Below, piece after piece: positions 43,006 through 55,687 of a stretch of 64,000 bases of DNA (positions within the stretch are counted from its first letter, which is position 1; every line of letters begins with the position of its first letter). The translations under genes were made by a program, and so were the position numbers. Location of the stretch: contig NZ_JAKZAM010000008.1 in the NCBI RefSeq assembly GCF_022538055.1, forward strand, positions 1 through 64,000, read 5' to 3'. The stretch is from Cognataquiflexum nitidum (lineage in GTDB: Bacteria; Bacteroidota; Bacteroidia; Cytophagales; Cyclobacteriaceae). Under the pieces are notes generated by a model. It saw nothing but the letters and a program-made list of their open reading frames with translations, was not told the origin of the DNA and ran no database searches.

Positions 43006-46000
43006 CTATTGCGCTAAATTAAATCGTAATTGTCCACCAAAGGCAGTAGAACTTCTACGGAAGGCTGTGGTGACTCTTGGGTCGTTGATAGTTCTGTCAA
43101 AGTAAATGGTAATGTTCAGACTTTTGCTTACGATATAGCCGATAGTCGGACGGATTTGAATATTCAGGTTGCCATTTGTGACTGTACTTCCTTCTCCGAT
43201 TTTCCGCTGGACCTGTCTTGTATCCACTACCTTGGTACTCAATCTAAACTGCAAATCATTTTCGAGGATTTCCTGTCTTCCCTGGATTTTGAATGGAATT
43301 TTGACCCTTGCTTTGGTATACCCCAAGTCAAATCCAAAATCACGGCTAGATTGTTCGGTTACTTGCGCATTAGAGAAGTTCAATCCTAAATTTCTTTCAG
43401 AATTATACTCCATTACAATGTTTAACCTGTCCTTTGTCAAAAGATTGACCCCGATCAATGGCGCAAAACGCTCTGATAGGACCACCTGATTTAGAATAAA
43501 GACCGGGATATATTCACCGAATTCGTTGGTGAGGTTTGCTCCCGGGAAATTCCGAATGCTGTTGTACAACTCAAGGCCTTGTTTGTAGAGCAGGGAGTTG
43601 GAGAAATTACTCACATCGTAGGTGGAAGTATATGCATGGGTAAGGCTGATACTTGAGAAATATTCTTTGAGTGCCGGTACCTGACTCAAACCCTTGTAAT
43701 CCACTCTCCAGTTTGGAATCGGTATTTTTGGGAATGGATTCAGTTCTATGGTATTTGGGTCGCGTCCGGAATAGGCTGATAAGAAGGAGAGGGTCAAAAC
43801 ATCCTGTCCATTTAGGGCATATTCTCCACCTGGATTCAGTGCATTAAGCCTGGACTGTATGACACTTCGGTTCTGTTCAAAATCAGTAAACAATGGAGAG
43901 TTGTTATTTTGATCATCTCTCGCTAAAGTTGTTCTTATGATTGAATAAGTAATGCTGTATGCTCCGGACCTGTTTGGGCTCAGGGATGTAAACTCCCCGA
44001 GATTTTCTGAAGAATTCCTGAAAATTTCCGTGTAATCCCCTGTTTCTCTCTTTCTTGCTTCGAGGGTAATGTTGAAGTCTTTAAACGGTACGACCAATCC
44101 CGTGAGCTGCAGGTTTTTTGTCTGATTTTGCCTAAAGAGCTGTGTCATTTCGGTACTTGGAGCCATGAGATTCCTCTCTGCCAAACTTAACCTGATATCC
44201 GGATCTTGAGCCCCAAAAATAAAACCGAAGCCCGGATTCATAAAACTTCGATCCAAACCCAACAATCCTGTTTCTGCCATAAATCCAGGAAGGAATGTTC
44301 CATCGACAATAGAATACCTGAAGTTGATATCCTTGATCATGGTTAGGAATTGAATGGTTTTTCTTGTAAAAGGGGTCCCAATGGTATCTTCAGCACTGAC
44401 GGCAGTTCTTCCCGGAATGCTTGGTCGTTTTGGGGCATTCAAGGCCCGATATTTGGCATTTTTATTATAAAGTTTGACAAAATCAAGCTTACCAACCCAA
44501 GATTGGTCCCTTGTGTTTTGGATAATATTACCTAAGGTGTCCCGCTGTCCTATGGCACCGGTCAGCCATGAATAAGTGGTGGCATATTTGTAATCCATTC
44601 CTATCCAATCCAAAGCACCGATTTTATCCAATGGCAATTTGTAATTGACATTGACCTGATGATTGTAATTAGTTGTTCTGCCAAAATTCCTGATGTTGTT
44701 GCGCAAAGAATCTCTTTTGGTTTCAGAATCTATATCTCCATCAGGTTCGTCAACTACAGCCAATACCCTGCTTAGGTAGTCTACCCTTAGGTTTTTGGTG
44801 AGGTCCCAGTTGAGGTTATAGGTACGGTTGATGAAGAAACTCTTTTGGAAGAAAGGATCAACTCCATCGATCGTCAGTTGGTCATTCCTGTATTGGGTAC
44901 GCAAAAAACGCCTGTCTACATCAACTCTGGCTGCAAAGGATGTGGGGACAAAATTGAAATTCATGTCCCGGATCAGACTGAATTTATCTCCTCCCACCCA
45001 AGAAGAATTTTTGAAAGGTTCAAAAACCAAAGGTTTTGGCTGGTACACATAGGCCACATTTCCCAGGTAGGTTTCAAAAAGGTAACTTTCAGTATTGATA
45101 TTGCTTTGCCGCACTGAACCATGGGCATATGAAAATGAGAAATTGCTCAAGTCATAGACACGGTTCTTTTCCTGATTTGGATTTTTGTTTTTCCGCACAT
45201 TGGTAAAGCCTATATTTCTTCGGGTCATCTGATCCAAAACCTGACTTCGGTAGATGTTCCTTTCAGATTCATTTTGGAATTTTTGGAGTGCTAGGTCAAA
45301 GAGTACGTCTGGGTTTAGTGGGTCAAACTGTGGTTTTGTTGTGGCATTTTCAAAACTGATATACATTGGAATGGAGACATTCAATCCTTCCGGGAGGATT
45401 TTGTGAACATTTACATTGGCAGAAATATCATATTGGGTAGCAGAAGTCTGTGCCCTTTGGGAAAGCCTTGTCTCCAATCCTCCAAAACCAAAAGTGTTGT
45501 GTCTTACTGAAGTAGATATAGTGGCCACATCGGCAATCTGCGCATTAAGCCGCGCATTGGCTGCCCATCCGGTGGATTGTTTGAATCCGGTCAACCTCAA
45601 TTCATTAGCCCAAATGCATATGGACTTGGAGGCACCGCTGCCGCTTCCTGGATTTCTTACTCCGATCATCAATCCCTGTACCAGACTGAGTTCGGGACGT
45701 CCCACCACAGTGACGCGGTATTGCCTTATGTCCTGAGAAAAGGCAAGATTTAAGGGGACTCTTCTGTTGTCTCTTTCTATTTTTACCCCAACGATCTCAT
45801 TGATGGCAATGTCTATTTCATTTTCCTGTGGCCATATCTGTAAAGGATCACGGGTACCTTTCGGAGTAATATTAAGGGGAACCTCGATCTCATAGTAGTT
45901 GTCAGTATAATCTGTTCCCAATCTTAGGAAAGCTGTCATTTCACCATCTTGGGCATCTTCACTGTCAGCATGGATAAACATCTTCATCCGCTCAAACTGC

Positions 46001-49000
46001 ACCATATCAAGTGAATTGGCATTTTTGAAAACTGCCCTAGCATCTTTTGCCTGTAGGTCTTCGACGCATAGCCGTATAGACTGTTCGTTCAATACCCTCT
46101 CGACAGAAGCAAGGTTGTCACGGTCTCTGATGATTCCTGGAGGAAGGACATAAGGGCTTTGGGTAGCACTTCCTTGCCCGTTGTCTTCAATGTTGACTAC
46201 GTCCACACTGAAGTTTGAATTGTCAGGTTCAGGGATTTCAAAAAATCCCCTTTCGTATAGCGATTCCAAGAATACGCGCCACTGACTTGCCACCATGCGG
46301 AAGTTGGCCATACGGAGCACCACAGGCTGTTCAAAATCAGTAAGATAGGTTCTCATGTAGCGTATCGATTTGAACCCTGAGATTTCGCCCTGCACCCTGT
46401 CAGGAGTCCTTACAGGTATTCTAAAAAGGTACCAATCTACTCTGTCCCCGCTTTGGCTGGAAGTAACCTTGTCTACGATGTAGTTTTTGCCTACTTCCAT
46501 TTCTCCCGGCCTCAGATCGATTTCGTATTCGTAATAGGCTTCTAATTCATTGACGGTATTGTCATTGTTAAGGTCTTCATTGTCGGGGAGGTTAGATCCC
46601 GCGGGCACGAAGGATAGGTTACTGTTGTTGGAGATGGGCGTGTTTCCATCCATTCCATTGAATTTCTTATATCTTTCCAGGATTTTGATATTGTTATTGT
46701 CAAGTTCCTGACCCAAATAGTATTGAAAATTATCAGCTGAAGGGTCATTTTTGATACTTTGCAAAGCAGCAGGACTCACGTTCAATCTGTCAATAAACCG
46801 GTTTTTGAAAAATTCCTCTTCTTCGTCATTTCGCAGACCATCCATACCCACATCCTGATTTACCCTTGACTCCGGAGAATTGTCAAATGCCGGGATCAGA
46901 AACTGCTGTTGGGTGATTTTTCCCCATTCGGTGACATTTGCATTGTTAGGATTCCCGTCTGCAGGCAGCCCATTTTCAAAACCGTGCCTTCCATCCTTGA
47001 TGACATCTTCTGATACTTCCCCTAGGTTGAATATCAATTTTCCCCCTGTGGTATTGTTTTGGTTGAATTTCCCGTCTAACACCCGACCGTTTTCTCCTTC
47101 GATAAACGGATCCAACATCCAGAATTCCAAGTATTCGATATTTGTCCTGTCAAAATCAACTTCTGTCGTTATCGGTCGGGTGACGCCCCCATAATTTTGT
47201 CTTGGATTGGGTAGGAGACCATCTGTAGTCAGATTGGGGTTGTAATTGTACATTCCCCTTTCGCTTGGAAAATAGGCAAGCTCAAACAAGGGCTCCGGTA
47301 CGACAATGACATCTCTGTCCCTGTTTTGGAAGATTTCCTGTGGCAATACCCGCCTGACATAATGGTTGATACGGTCAGCTTGGTTGATATTGGAAGGTAC
47401 GTCAGCTCCGCCTTCCCTGTAGAAAATGTTGTCAATATTGTACCAAGCTACTTTGGCTCTCCTGTAGGCGTTGCCAAGCCTGTCTGCTGTGATGGCACTT
47501 AGGTCAAAAAGGTTGTCATCAGTTTTTGGGGTGGCGGCCAGATGCCATGTCTGTGCAGCGGATCCACCTAGACCATATGGAGTTATGGCTGTCTCAAAAT
47601 CATCGATGTAGTTGGTGGGCTCACCCAAAACCTGATTGGAAGTTCCCGGGAGCAGCTGCGCAAATTCACCGCTAATCTGCACCAATGATTTTTCTTTGGT
47701 ATTTGTAAATGGCAGTGCATCTGCCAGTTTGGTCAAAAAGCGGGACTCATCACTGAAGTTTGCATCCAATCCCCACATGCTATTTCTTAGGGTTTCATTG
47801 CCTATGGCAATCCTGGTAATGTTTGGTCGTTCGTTCAGGTATAGTAGGGTACCACCGATATTAAATTTTTCATTGAGGATATAATCTACCCTTGTCCCTA
47901 ATAAACTTCTTGTTTGAAATGACACCAAATCGGCCTTTTCAAAGCTGATAGAAATTCTTTTTCCTGATTGTAGGATTCCCTCATTGATGATATTGACCCT
48001 TCCAAAATTGTAATCAACTGTGAAATCCACCCCTTCTGCCAAAGGGATATTGCCTGCCATTACGATTACAGATCCGGGAGAAATATTGAGTCCGGGTAAT
48101 AAAATTTCTGAAGCAGAACCTGCTGTGAGTCTTCCTTTAATAAAGAATTTGTCATACCTCGTAACCAATTCTGCATCTGCGAGCGTAGTGCGGTAAAGCG
48201 TATCAAAAACATATTTGTTTGCTAGGTTGGCTTCATTGGGCAAAAACTGACTTCTTAACGTCTGCCCAAATGGCTCCAAAACAGGGAATACCAAAAGACC
48301 ACGTTCGGGAAAAATGGTAATCCCGGGAATAAAGTCAAAGTTACCGTCAGGTGCAGGGTCATTTTGAGGGTTGAGGTTATCCAGTCCGGTAAGCCTGATA
48401 AGGGGTCTGTTTTTGACATTTTCACCCTCCAAAAGTGTAGGGTTGTCCAGACCTGTCCTGTCATCACGGTAAATTACCTGCAGCTGAAAACCTTCCTGTT
48501 TGATTTGGTTGGCATTGAGGTTATAGACGTTTTTCATCATCAAATCCCATGTTGGGATTCTGATATTGATCCTTGCAGGTCTGAGCATTTTTAGGAATAT
48601 CAGGTCGGAGATGGGTCGGTTCTGGTAGTCTTCTGACAATTCACCCACTTTATAAACCTGTCCATTGTAGGTGTATTCAAATGAAACCGCAAGGACCTCA
48701 TCGTTTTGAAGTCTTCTTGAAAGTGATAGGTATCCAAGCTCCCTGTTAAACTGGTACTCCGTGGGAGCAAGTTTTCTGGCTCCGTTGACTTGTTCGAAGT
48801 CTATGCCCCGTGTCAGTCCTAGGTTGGATTCTATTGCTCCTGAGCCCGTATCAAAAGGTCTGAATGCGGGATTTCCATTGAGGTTATCAAAAAGTAAATT
48901 TGCTTGGTTAAATGCCGGTGCGCCGGGATTTCCTGTCCCAATACTTGGGTTTTCAGGTTTGTATATCCTGCTGCCCTCACCCAAATCTACGAATGAGGTA

Positions 49001-50157
49001 AAATTCCGCAGTGTTTCTGTGTTTTGGGCACGGTTCATTATATAGACCTCCACCCTGGTAATATTGAGTCCCGAGAGAACCTGGGGCAAACCTCTCAGCC
49101 ACCTTTCGTAATTGTCTCTAAAAAAATGTGCGAGGAAAAAGTGGCGGTTTTCATCATAGGAAGATCCTTGAATTTCAAATTGTCTGCCCTGACCACCAGC
49201 TTCAATGACAAGCTCGTCCCTTCTACCTCTTTGGGTAGAGGCAACGCTTGTCACAAAAAGTTTACCAAACTGGAGTTGGGTTTTGACTCCGAAGAGGTTT
49301 TGGGCGCCCTGAATCAAACTGTTTTGGACAGGCATGCTTACGTTACCGATTTCTATGGACTTGATGATGTCTTCTTCAAAGCCCGTGTACTCAGCCTTGA
49401 GTTGGTTCTGAAAATCAAATGAATTGTTGGAATCGAAGTTTGCTCCGATCTTTAATTTTTGACCCAAAGTACCATTGACGGCCATTTGGATTTGTTGGTT
49501 AAAATTAAAATTTCCGTTCTGTTGCTGTCTGACTGGTATGGAGGGATTGTCAATCCGTCTAAAAATCGCACCAAGGTCAAGATCAACAAATCCCGTAGGA
49601 ATGATATTTATCTCATTTCCTCCAAATATTCTGTCCAAGCTCGGACTTGTGGTAATTGGTGGAATAAGGTTTCTTCCACTGACAGGACTTTCTCCGTCAA
49701 GACCCTTTGATCTGCTTCTCCAATATTCCTGTCTGACACGGAATTCCTGGATCTTTGAAAATTCATCAAAATCATATAACATTCCTGGATCTGTATCCGT
49801 TGAGTCCACTTGATCCTGGATCCGATATCTTGGGATTGAGTCCATTTCCACCTGTATGGTAGGTTGGATGGGATTCATCTGATAAAAAGGAGAATATTTT
49901 GGAAGGTAGGGGTTCTGTGTAGGGAATAGGGGATTGGTCCTCATGTTTTGCCAAAGCAAAAATGAGGGGAGCATTCTCCTTTTATTCAAAGAATCAATTC
50001 TGCTCTGAACGGTATCAGATCTGGCCTGTACACTGTCTGAACTTGTTTCCTGTGCCTGTAAATTACCAAAAAACAATAAACAATAGCCCAGAACCAGAAG
50101 ACCTATTGGTTTCAAAGGGGATGTTGCGCTTTTTTTTGAAAAAAACTGCGGATACAA
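43006..50157 (-). CDS. sprA: SprA/Sov, type IX secretion outer-membrane translocon
   Basis: At 2,383 residues this is the usual size of SprA, the giant beta-barrel that exports type IX cargo and is required for gliding in many relatives. A signal peptide ends near residue 35 (NLQAQ). The N-terminal part has [25 protein letters not shown] (quoted: [17 protein letters not shown]) and [14 protein letters not shown] segments, and strand-rich repeats run to the C-terminal [11 protein letters not shown]. It works with PorV and PorU encoded at 27979-32465. It lies 22 bp after ruvA, in the common order ruvA-sprA-gcvH. Confidence 0.96.
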   Translation of the reverse strand: MYPQFFSKKSATSPLKPIGLLVLGYCLLFFGNLQAQETSSDSVQARSDTVQSRIDSLNKRRMLPSFLLWQNMRTNPLFPTQNPYLPKYSPFYQMNPIQPTIQVEMDSIPRYRIQDQVDSTDTDPGMLYDFDEFSKIQEFRVRQEYWRSRSKGLDGESPVSGRNLIPPITTSPSLDRIFGGNEINIIPTGFVDLDLGAIFRRIDNPSIPVRQQQNGNFNFNQQIQMAVNGTLGQKLKIGANFDSNNSFDFQNQLKAEYTGFEEDIIKSIEIGNVSMPVQNSLIQGAQNLFGVKTQLQFGKLFVTSVASTQRGRRDELVIEAGGQGRQFEIQGSSYDENRHFFLAHFFRDNYERWLRGLPQVLSGLNITRVEVYIMNRAQNTETLRNFTSFVDLGEGSRIYKPENPSIGTGNPGAPAFNQANLLFDNLNGNPAFRPFDTGSGAIESNLGLTRGIDFEQVNGARKLAPTEYQFNRELGYLSLSRRLQNDEVLAVSFEYTYNGQVYKVGELSEDYQNRPISDLIFLKMLRPARINIRIPTWDLMMKNVYNLNANQIKQEGFQLQVIYRDDRTGLDNPTLLEGENVKNRPLIRLTGLDNLNPQNDPAPDGNFDFIPGITIFPERGLLVFPVLEPFGQTLRSQFLPNEANLANKYVFDTLYRTTLADAELVTRYDKFFIKGRLTAGSASEILLPGLNISPGSVIVMAGNIPLAEGVDFTVDYNFGRVNIINEGILQSGKRISISFEKADLVSFQTRSLLGTRVDYILNEKFNIGGTLLYLNERPNITRIAIGNETLRNSMWGLDANFSDESRFLTKLADALPFTNTKEKSLVQISGEFAQLLPGTSNQVLGEPTNYIDDFETAITPYGLGGSAAQTWHLAATPKTDDNLFDLSAITADRLGNAYRRAKVAWYNIDNIFYREGGADVPSNINQADRINHYVRRVLPQEIFQNRDRDVIVVPEPLFELAYFPSERGMYNYNPNLTTDGLLPNPRQNYGGVTRPITTEVDFDRTNIEYLEFWMLDPFIEGENGRVLDGKFNQNNTTGGKLIFNLGEVSEDVIKDGRHGFENGLPADGNPNNANVTEWGKITQQQFLIPAFDNSPESRVNQDVGMDGLRNDEEEEFFKNRFIDRLNVSPAALQSIKNDPSADNFQYYLGQELDNNNIKILERYKKFNGMDGNTPISNNSNLSFVPAGSNLPDNEDLNNDNTVNELEAYYEYEIDLRPGEMEVGKNYIVDKVTSSQSGDRVDWYLFRIPVRTPDRVQGEISGFKSIRYMRTYLTDFEQPVVLRMANFRMVASQWRVFLESLYERGFFEIPEPDNSNFSVDVVNIEDNGQGSATQSPYVLPPGIIRDRDNLASVERVLNEQSIRLCVEDLQAKDARAVFKNANSLDMVQFERMKMFIHADSEDAQDGEMTAFLRLGTDYTDNYYEIEVPLNITPKGTRDPLQIWPQENEIDIAINEIVGVKIERDNRRVPLNLAFSQDIRQYRVTVVGRPELSLVQGLMIGVRNPGSGSGASKSICIWANELRLTGFKQSTGWAANARLNAQIADVATISTSVRHNTFGFGGLETRLSQRAQTSATQYDISANVNVHKILPEGLNVSIPMYISFENATTKPQFDPLNPDVLFDLALQKFQNESERNIYRSQVLDQMTRRNIGFTNVRKNKNPNQEKNRVYDLSNFSFSYAHGSVRQSNINTESYLFETYLGNVAYVYQPKPLVFEPFKNSSWVGGDKFSLIRDMNFNFVPTSFAARVDVDRRFLRTQYRNDQLTIDGVDPFFQKSFFINRTYNLNWDLTKNLRVDYLSRVLAVVDEPDGDIDSETKRDSLRNNIRNFGRTTNYNHQVNVNYKLPLDKIGALDWIGMDYKYATTYSWLTGAIGQRDTLGNIIQNTRDQSWVGKLDFVKLYNKNAKYRALNAPKRPSIPGRTAVSAEDTIGTPFTRKTIQFLTMIKDINFRYSIVDGTFLPGFMAETGLLGLDRSFMNPGFGFIFGAQDPDIRLSLAERNLMAPSTEMTQLFRQNQTKNLQLTGLVVPFKDFNITLEARKRETGDYTEIFRNSSENLGEFTSLSPNRSGAYSITYSIIRTTLARDDQNNNSPLFTDFEQNRSVIQSRLNALNPGGEYALNGQDVLTLSFLSAYSGRDPNTIELNPFPKIPIPNWRVDYKGLSQVPALKEYFSSISLTHAYTSTYDVSNFSNSLLYKQGLELYNSIRNFPGANLTNEFGEYIPVFILNQVVLSERFAPLIGVNLLTKDRLNIVMEYNSERNLGLNFSNAQVTEQSSRDFGFDLGYTKARVKIPFKIQGRQEILENDLQFRLSTKVVDTRQVQRKIGEGSTVTNGNLNIQIRPTIGYIVSKSLNITIYFDRTINDPRVTTAFRRSSTAFGGQLRFNLAQ

Positions 50158-50179
50158 AAGACAGTCGGGTTTGTGATGA

Positions 50180-50779
50180 TTACGGGTTTTTTAAAGATGC
50201 TTTAATTAATTCTTCCAAAGAAATTTCCGGACCGGTTTTTTTCAAAACTGTTGCAATGTTTTTTTCTGCAACAGCTTTGGTAAACCCTAACGTCAGCAAG
50301 GCTTGTAACGCCTCTTCTTTTGTTTTATTGTTACTTTTTGAAAATGCAGAGGTAGGTAATACTGAATCCGCAAATGACTCTTTTTTGATTTTATCTTTCA
50401 ATTCAAGTATAATTCTCTGTGCGGTTTTTGCACCGACTCCCTTGACATTTTGTATAGTCCGGGCATCCTCACTTATAATGGCGCTTTCAAGTTCTTCTGA
50501 ACTCAAAGATGAAAGGATCATCAAGGCGGTATTTGGCCCTACTCCTGATATGGAAATCAAATTGAGGAACAGCTTTTTTTCAGATTCTTGGCTGAATCCA
50601 TAAAGCGTATGACCATCTTCCTTGATACTTAAATAAGTGAGGAGCATAATTTGCTCCTCATCTTTGATTTGGGAATAGGTCTGTAGAGAAATTTTGACCT
50701 GATACCCCACACCTGAAATATCAATTATTACAAATGTAGGATCTTTGAAGGCCAATTTCCCTTTTAAATATGCAATCAT
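50180..50779 (-). CDS. ruvA: Holliday junction branch-migration protein RuvA
   Basis: N-terminal OB domain MIAYLKGKLAFKDPTFVII, two helix-hairpin-helix motifs (LISISGVGPNTALMIL and IQNVKGVGAKTAQRII), and a C-terminal RuvB-binding domain (EALQALLTLGFTKAVAEK). The 199-residue length is standard. It tetramerises on Holliday junctions and recruits RuvB, which is not in this window. It sits three bases after the malic enzyme gene. Confidence 0.97.
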   Translation of the reverse strand: MIAYLKGKLAFKDPTFVIIDISGVGYQVKISLQTYSQIKDEEQIMLLTYLSIKEDGHTLYGFSQESEKKLFLNLISISGVGPNTALMILSSLSSEELESAIISEDARTIQNVKGVGAKTAQRIILELKDKIKKESFADSVLPTSAFSKSNNKTKEEALQALLTLGFTKAVAEKNIATVLKKTGPEISLEELIKASLKNP

Positions 50780-50782
50780 GTT

Positions 50783-53047
50783 TTAATCTTTGGTTTGGGC
50801 ATCTACCACTGCGATAGCTACCATGTTGATAATATCCCGGATTGAACTTCCGAGTTGTAATATATGAACAGGTTTGTTCATACCCAATAGCACCGGTCCG
50901 ATTGCTTCGGCATTTCCTAATTCTGAGAGCAGCTTGTATGCGATATTTCCTGAACTGAGGTCAGGAAAGATGAGCGTATTGGCTTTATGTCCGATCAACG
51001 AACTGAATGGATAGGTTTCTTTTTGGATATCGTCATTTACTGCCACGTTTGCCTGCATTTCACCCTCGATGACAAGTTCGGGATATTTTGCTTTTGCCAA
51101 TGCTGTAGCAATTGCTGTTTTGGAAGCCACTTCACCTTTGGCCGAACCGAAATTTGAATAAGAAAGCATTGCAACTTTTGGTTCAATATTGAAAAATCTG
51201 ACACCTGTTGCCGTCAGTCCTACAATCTCCACCAATTGCTCAGCAGTAGGATTTACGTTGACAGTAGTATCAGAAAAGAAGAATGGACCTTTGGAAGTGT
51301 TCATGATGTACATTCCCGCTACCCTGTTTACATCTGGCTTGACTCCTATGACCTGAAGAGCAGGAAGGATTGTTTTTGGGTAATCTTTAGTCAATCCGGA
51401 TATCAAAGCATCGGCCTCTCCCAACTCGACCATCATGGCACCGTAATAATTACGGTCTTTCATAAGACGGATACATTCTCCCGGTGTCAAGCCTTTCCTT
51501 TTTCTTTTTTCATAAAGGACATTACCAAAGAGCTTTAGTTTTTCTTCGTCCATGTAAGGATCGATGATAGTGACGCCGGTGAGGTCTAGGTTATGCTCTT
51601 CAATCAGAGAATCTATTTTATCTTTATTGCCCAGCAAAATAGGGATAGCAACCCTCTCATCTCTCAAAAGCTGGGAAGCTTTGAGAATTTTGACATTGTC
51701 TGCTTCCGCAAATACTACCCGCTTTGGATCTTTTTTAGCTCGGGTCACCACTCTAAGCATGAGCCTTTGGTCGATGCCTATTCTTTCTTGGAGTTCCACA
51801 TTATAAGCTTCCCAATCTGTAATCAGTGTTTTTGCAACACCAGAATCCATGGCTGCTCTCGCTACAGCAGGAGCAATAGTGGTAATCAGCCTTGGATCCA
51901 ATGGCTTTGGAATCAGATAGGTTTTTCCAAAAGTGATTTTATTGTCTCCATAAGCCCTATTGATAATATCAGGTACCGGCTCTTTGGCCAAAGCCGCTAT
52001 AGCCTTTGAAGCGGCTAACTTCATTTCTTCATTGATGGAAGTTGCCCGTACATCCAGCGCACCACGGAAGATATAAGGAAAGCCAAGAACATTGTTTACC
52101 TGATTGGGATAATCTGACCTTCCGGTGGCCATAATGATATCGTCCCTTGTGGCCATGGCCAAATCATAGGCGATTTCCGGATCAGGATTGGCTAAAGCAA
52201 ATACTATTGGATTTTCTGCCATCAGGAGAATTTGCTCGGGGCTTACTGAATTGGCCGAAGACAAACCTAGAAATACATCGGCACCTGTCATGGCCTCAGT
52301 AAGGGTATTTAAATCCCTATATGTCGCAAATTCTATTTTGGTAGCATCCAAATCAGGTCTGTCTTTTCTGATTACCCCTTTTCGGTCACACATGACAATG
52401 TTTTCAGGTTTTACTCCCAAAGCCATGTAAAACCTTGTACAGGCAATAGCAGATGCTCCGGCTCCATTGACCACCAAAAGAATTTCTTCGATTTTCTTAC
52501 CTACTACCTCAAGTGCATTTAATAAGGCAGCGCCAGAGATAATTGCAGTCCCATGCTGGTCATCATGCATGACGGGGATATTCATTTCCCTTTTTAGGGT
52601 CTGTTCAATGACAAAGCACTCCGGAGCCTTGATGTCTTCGAGGTTGACACCTCCAAAGGTTGGCTCAAGGGATTTGATGATATGGATTAGTTTGTCGGGA
52701 TCATTTTCCGCGATTTCAATATCAAAGACGTCTATCCCGGCAAATTTTTTGAAAAGAACACCTTTTCCCTCCATCACGGGCTTGGAGGCTTCGGGACCGA
52801 TATTTCCCAATCCAAGAACTGCCGTTCCATTAGAAATGACAGCTACAAGGTTACCTTTGGCGGTATATTTATAAACACTTTCTTTGTTTTCGGCTATCTC
52901 TAAGCAGGGCTCTGCGACACCGGGGGAATAAGCTAATGCCAGGTCTAACTGGCTGGAGAGTGGTTTGGTGGGTACTACTTCGATTTTTCCGGGTTTCCCC
53001 TGAGAATGGTAATTTAAAGCGTCTTGTTTTCTGATTTTAATAGCCAT
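50783..53047 (-). CDS. maeB: NADP-dependent malic enzyme with phosphotransacetylase-like domain
   Basis: The 754-residue two-domain enzyme has a malic-enzyme half (about 1-425: LAYSPGVAEPCLEI, PVMHDDQHGTAIISGAALLNA, VNGAGASAIAC NAD(P) loop) and a C-terminal phosphotransacetylase-like half (about 430-750: VVFAEADNVKILKAS, LISGLTKDYPKTILPALQ). It converts malate to pyruvate and CO2 with NADP. In MaeB the second half is regulatory, responding to acetyl-CoA, rather than catalytic. It is the first gene of the maeB-ruvA-sprA-gcvH run. Confidence 0.95.
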   Translation of the reverse strand: MAIKIRKQDALNYHSQGKPGKIEVVPTKPLSSQLDLALAYSPGVAEPCLEIAENKESVYKYTAKGNLVAVISNGTAVLGLGNIGPEASKPVMEGKGVLFKKFAGIDVFDIEIAENDPDKLIHIIKSLEPTFGGVNLEDIKAPECFVIEQTLKREMNIPVMHDDQHGTAIISGAALLNALEVVGKKIEEILLVVNGAGASAIACTRFYMALGVKPENIVMCDRKGVIRKDRPDLDATKIEFATYRDLNTLTEAMTGADVFLGLSSANSVSPEQILLMAENPIVFALANPDPEIAYDLAMATRDDIIMATGRSDYPNQVNNVLGFPYIFRGALDVRATSINEEMKLAASKAIAALAKEPVPDIINRAYGDNKITFGKTYLIPKPLDPRLITTIAPAVARAAMDSGVAKTLITDWEAYNVELQERIGIDQRLMLRVVTRAKKDPKRVVFAEADNVKILKASQLLRDERVAIPILLGNKDKIDSLIEEHNLDLTGVTIIDPYMDEEKLKLFGNVLYEKRKRKGLTPGECIRLMKDRNYYGAMMVELGEADALISGLTKDYPKTILPALQVIGVKPDVNRVAGMYIMNTSKGPFFFSDTTVNVNPTAEQLVEIVGLTATGVRFFNIEPKVAMLSYSNFGSAKGEVASKTAIATALAKAKYPELVIEGEMQANVAVNDDIQKETYPFSSLIGHKANTLIFPDLSSGNIAYKLLSELGNAEAIGPVLLGMNKPVHILQLGSSIRDIINMVAIAVVDAQTKD

Positions 53048-53069
53048 AAAGGTTTATTGTTAAAAGGGG

Positions 53070-54173
53070 TCAGCTTGACTGTTCTTTTTCACCCAAAAGG
53101 TCAGTAGCCAATAAGATGGTTTCTATTTCGCGGATTGCTTCTCGGTGGGCTTCATTAGGATAGTAAACAAAGCCCTCCATGTAATAAAGTTTCCCTCTTT
53201 TGGAATCCACAATGACATAGGACAAAAATGATCCGCCCATGCTAAGGTTGTTGGTCTTCCAACCTCCCCGGATTTCTACCCCAAAATTATTTTTGATGAG
53301 GAAATTATTGAATAGGGGAGAAGGGTCTACTCTTTCGATGGTCAAGTAGGAATTTTGGTTGTTAGGATCTCCAAAGATGTGTTTTTTGGTGATTTCTTCG
53401 CGCAAAGCTATAATAGAATCTGGAAAAGCCTGCTGTTCGGATGTGTAATCTGTGGCATAAAAAAACAGGCTGATGTCCGGTCTGCTTGTGTTGGGAGTCG
53501 GTTGTCTCATCCACAGAAAGTTATCCTCAGACTTTACGATCTGATAGGAAGCAGGGGCATTGATTTCCAATCCTAACTTTTCTGAGGCTACTCTTGCCTC
53601 TGAGCTTTTTCTGCTCATCAATACTTTCTCTAACCTTTCCCTTTCTCTCACCTGAAACAGGTTTCTAAGCTTGTTTTTATTCTTCAATAAATTTTCAACA
53701 AGCTGGATTTCATTGTTTCCAAAAAGGTAAATTACCTCCTGTCCCTGTGCAAATTCATCTTCACTTCTCAATAGATAAAGATTTGGGTCGCTCGCTGCTT
53801 TTTCTTTAGCTTCTTTTGTAAATATTGCATTGATGTTTTGACTCCCGATTTTTTTATCGTCAAATGTGGTTACAAAAATGATATTGGTGGAAGTTTTAAA
53901 TAACCTTGACATTGCGCTTGGATCAATTTTCCTGATGTCAAACATACTTTCTCCTCTGATCAAGCCCGGAACATCCGACTGGAAAACTTCCCTTAAGGCG
54001 TCTCCGACAGGTCCGTCCCATTTTGCTGAATCAATTGCCAGAACAATTTCACCGATGGCACCTCTGGCTTTGGGTTTGGTGGAAGATGAACCTTCACCTT
54101 CTTCACAGCTCCAAAATGTGAATGAAGTAAGTACAAGGACCAAGGACAAGGTTATTTTTTTTAAATTTTCCAT
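53070..54173 (-). CDS. DUF4837 family lipoprotein
   Basis: The lipobox is FTFWSCEEG (Cys23). The body contains GEIVLAIDSAKWDGPVGDAL at 40-60 and WMRQPTPNTSRPDISLFFYA near 225, which I associate with the Bacteroidota DUF4837 family. The function is unknown, presumably in the envelope. The 367-residue length is typical. It precedes maeB by 22 bp and follows the lytic transglycosylase, a neighbourhood of cell-wall genes. Confidence 0.82.
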   Translation of the reverse strand: MENLKKITLSLVLVLTSFTFWSCEEGEGSSSTKPKARGAIGEIVLAIDSAKWDGPVGDALREVFQSDVPGLIRGESMFDIRKIDPSAMSRLFKTSTNIIFVTTFDDKKIGSQNINAIFTKEAKEKAASDPNLYLLRSEDEFAQGQEVIYLFGNNEIQLVENLLKNKNKLRNLFQVRERERLEKVLMSRKSSEARVASEKLGLEINAPASYQIVKSEDNFLWMRQPTPNTSRPDISLFFYATDYTSEQQAFPDSIIALREEITKKHIFGDPNNQNSYLTIERVDPSPLFNNFLIKNNFGVEIRGGWKTNNLSMGGSFLSYVIVDSKRGKLYYMEGFVYYPNEAHREAIREIETILLATDLLGEKEQSS

Positions 54174-54242
54174 AATGATTTTTGTTACTGCTACAATTTA
54201 GGAATAAGAATAACCGGGAAAAAGTTTGACTTATCAAAGGGG

Positions 54243-55670
54243 CTAACCGATTTTCAATTTTTGCCCGGGTTTGATTTGATTGGAATTAAGATTGTTGAGT
54301 TTTTTGATTTGGTCAATGGTTAGGCCATCGAATTTTTTGGAAATTATCCAAAGGGAATCCCCCGGTTGAACAGTGTAGAATTGGGGTGAACTCACCGGTG
54401 ATTTTGTGTTATCAGCAAGGGTGGTTTGAAAGGAATCTCCTTTTTTGTAGATCGCTAGTTTTTGACCTACCCTGATGGTATTGGAGCTGAGGTTATTCCA
54501 GTTTTTGATATTTGTCACTGTGGTACCATGCTTTTGGGCAATTGTCCCTAGTACATCACCTGACTTGACTACATAGGTGATTTTATTTTGGTTGGCCGGA
54601 GATTGGATTGTGGTCGAAGCCACTGCAGGCTTGGTTATATTTGCTGTGGTGATGGAATTTGTCCTCAAAACCACAGATCTTTCGCTGGTCAATTTAACAG
54701 CATCAGCAAACTGTTCCTTGTTTTCGGTAATGTAATCCACTTTTGATTTTGGCACATTGACAGCCATAAATTGGTTGGAAATAGGGATCAAGCGGTTTTG
54801 TACAGCAGGATTAAGGTATTCTAAGTCTTCGATACAAATTCCTGAAATTGCTGCAAGCTGCTCGAGATCCAACTCTTGATTAAAATTGATTTTTTCGTAG
54901 GCAATGGGGTAACTAGGTTGTTCCAAGATCAGGTTATGATCTTCGGCATATCTTATGACGTACATCATGGCCTGAAATTGTGGCACATAGCTTCTCGTTT
55001 CTTTTGGAAGGTAATCATATACTCCCCAAAAAGTCTTTTTTCCACCTGATCTTCTGATTGCTTTTCTGACATTTCCAGGACCACAGTTGTAGGCCGCCAA
55101 GGCCAATTCCCAATCTCCAAACATCCTGTAAAGCGATTTGAGGTATTTAGCAGCAGCATCAGAGGACAATTCAGGATCCATTCTCAAGTCTACATCTTTG
55201 TTGTAATCCAGGCCATACATTTTCCCTGTGGCAGGCATAAATTGCCAAAGGCCCAAAGCTCCAACTCGTGATTTTGCTTTTGGATTTAATCCGGATTCTA
55301 TAATGGAGAGGTATTTGATATCCTCTGGCATATCATGGTCAACCATTGCCTGTTCAAACAAGGGGAAATATGTATCCTTTCTTTGAATGACCATTTTGGT
55401 GTATTCCCGGTTTCGGACCACAAAGTAATTGATAAAGGAGAAAATCCTTTCATTCAATTCAAATGGCATATCTGTATCCATTTCTTTGATTTTCTTCGCT
55501 ACTTCGTTGTAAGTAAAATCAGGGATGTGATCAAAATGATAAATAGCAGCAATGGTTTCTTCTTCTATTGTCGCATTGTTGATGCCAAATAATTCCTGGC
55601 CTATGGCAGCAGGTTGAATGAAAAAGAGAAGTAAAAAATTGAATGTGAGTGAGATAGATAGATTTTTCAT
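54243..55670 (-). CDS. mltD: MltD-like lytic transglycosylase with two LysM domains
   Basis: A signal peptide (about 1-25) is followed by an SLT domain with the catalytic Glu125 in YLSIIESGLNPKAKS, then GALGLWQFMPATGKMYGL and ALAAYNCGPGNVRKAI. Two C-terminal LysM repeats (about 360-405 and 430-474, YVVKSGDVLGTIAQKHG and YTVQPGDSLWIISKKF) bind peptidoglycan. The enzyme cleaves glycan strands to 1,6-anhydro ends during wall turnover. It lies 17 bp after gatA. Confidence 0.94.
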   Translation of the reverse strand: MKNLSISLTFNFLLLFFIQPAAIGQELFGINNATIEEETIAAIYHFDHIPDFTYNEVAKKIKEMDTDMPFELNERIFSFINYFVVRNREYTKMVIQRKDTYFPLFEQAMVDHDMPEDIKYLSIIESGLNPKAKSRVGALGLWQFMPATGKMYGLDYNKDVDLRMDPELSSDAAAKYLKSLYRMFGDWELALAAYNCGPGNVRKAIRRSGGKKTFWGVYDYLPKETRSYVPQFQAMMYVIRYAEDHNLILEQPSYPIAYEKINFNQELDLEQLAAISGICIEDLEYLNPAVQNRLIPISNQFMAVNVPKSKVDYITENKEQFADAVKLTSERSVVLRTNSITTANITKPAVASTTIQSPANQNKITYVVKSGDVLGTIAQKHGTTVTNIKNWNNLSSNTIRVGQKLAIYKKGDSFQTTLADNTKSPVSSPQFYTVQPGDSLWIISKKFDGLTIDQIKKLNNLNSNQIKPGQKLKIG

Positions 55671-55687
55671 TGCTGGGTAATTTTGAG

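Noticed and set aside
49024..49422. Plus-strand frames of 100-130 codons inside sprA
   Set aside because: They are opposite-strand shadows of the sprA coding sequence with no independent evidence.
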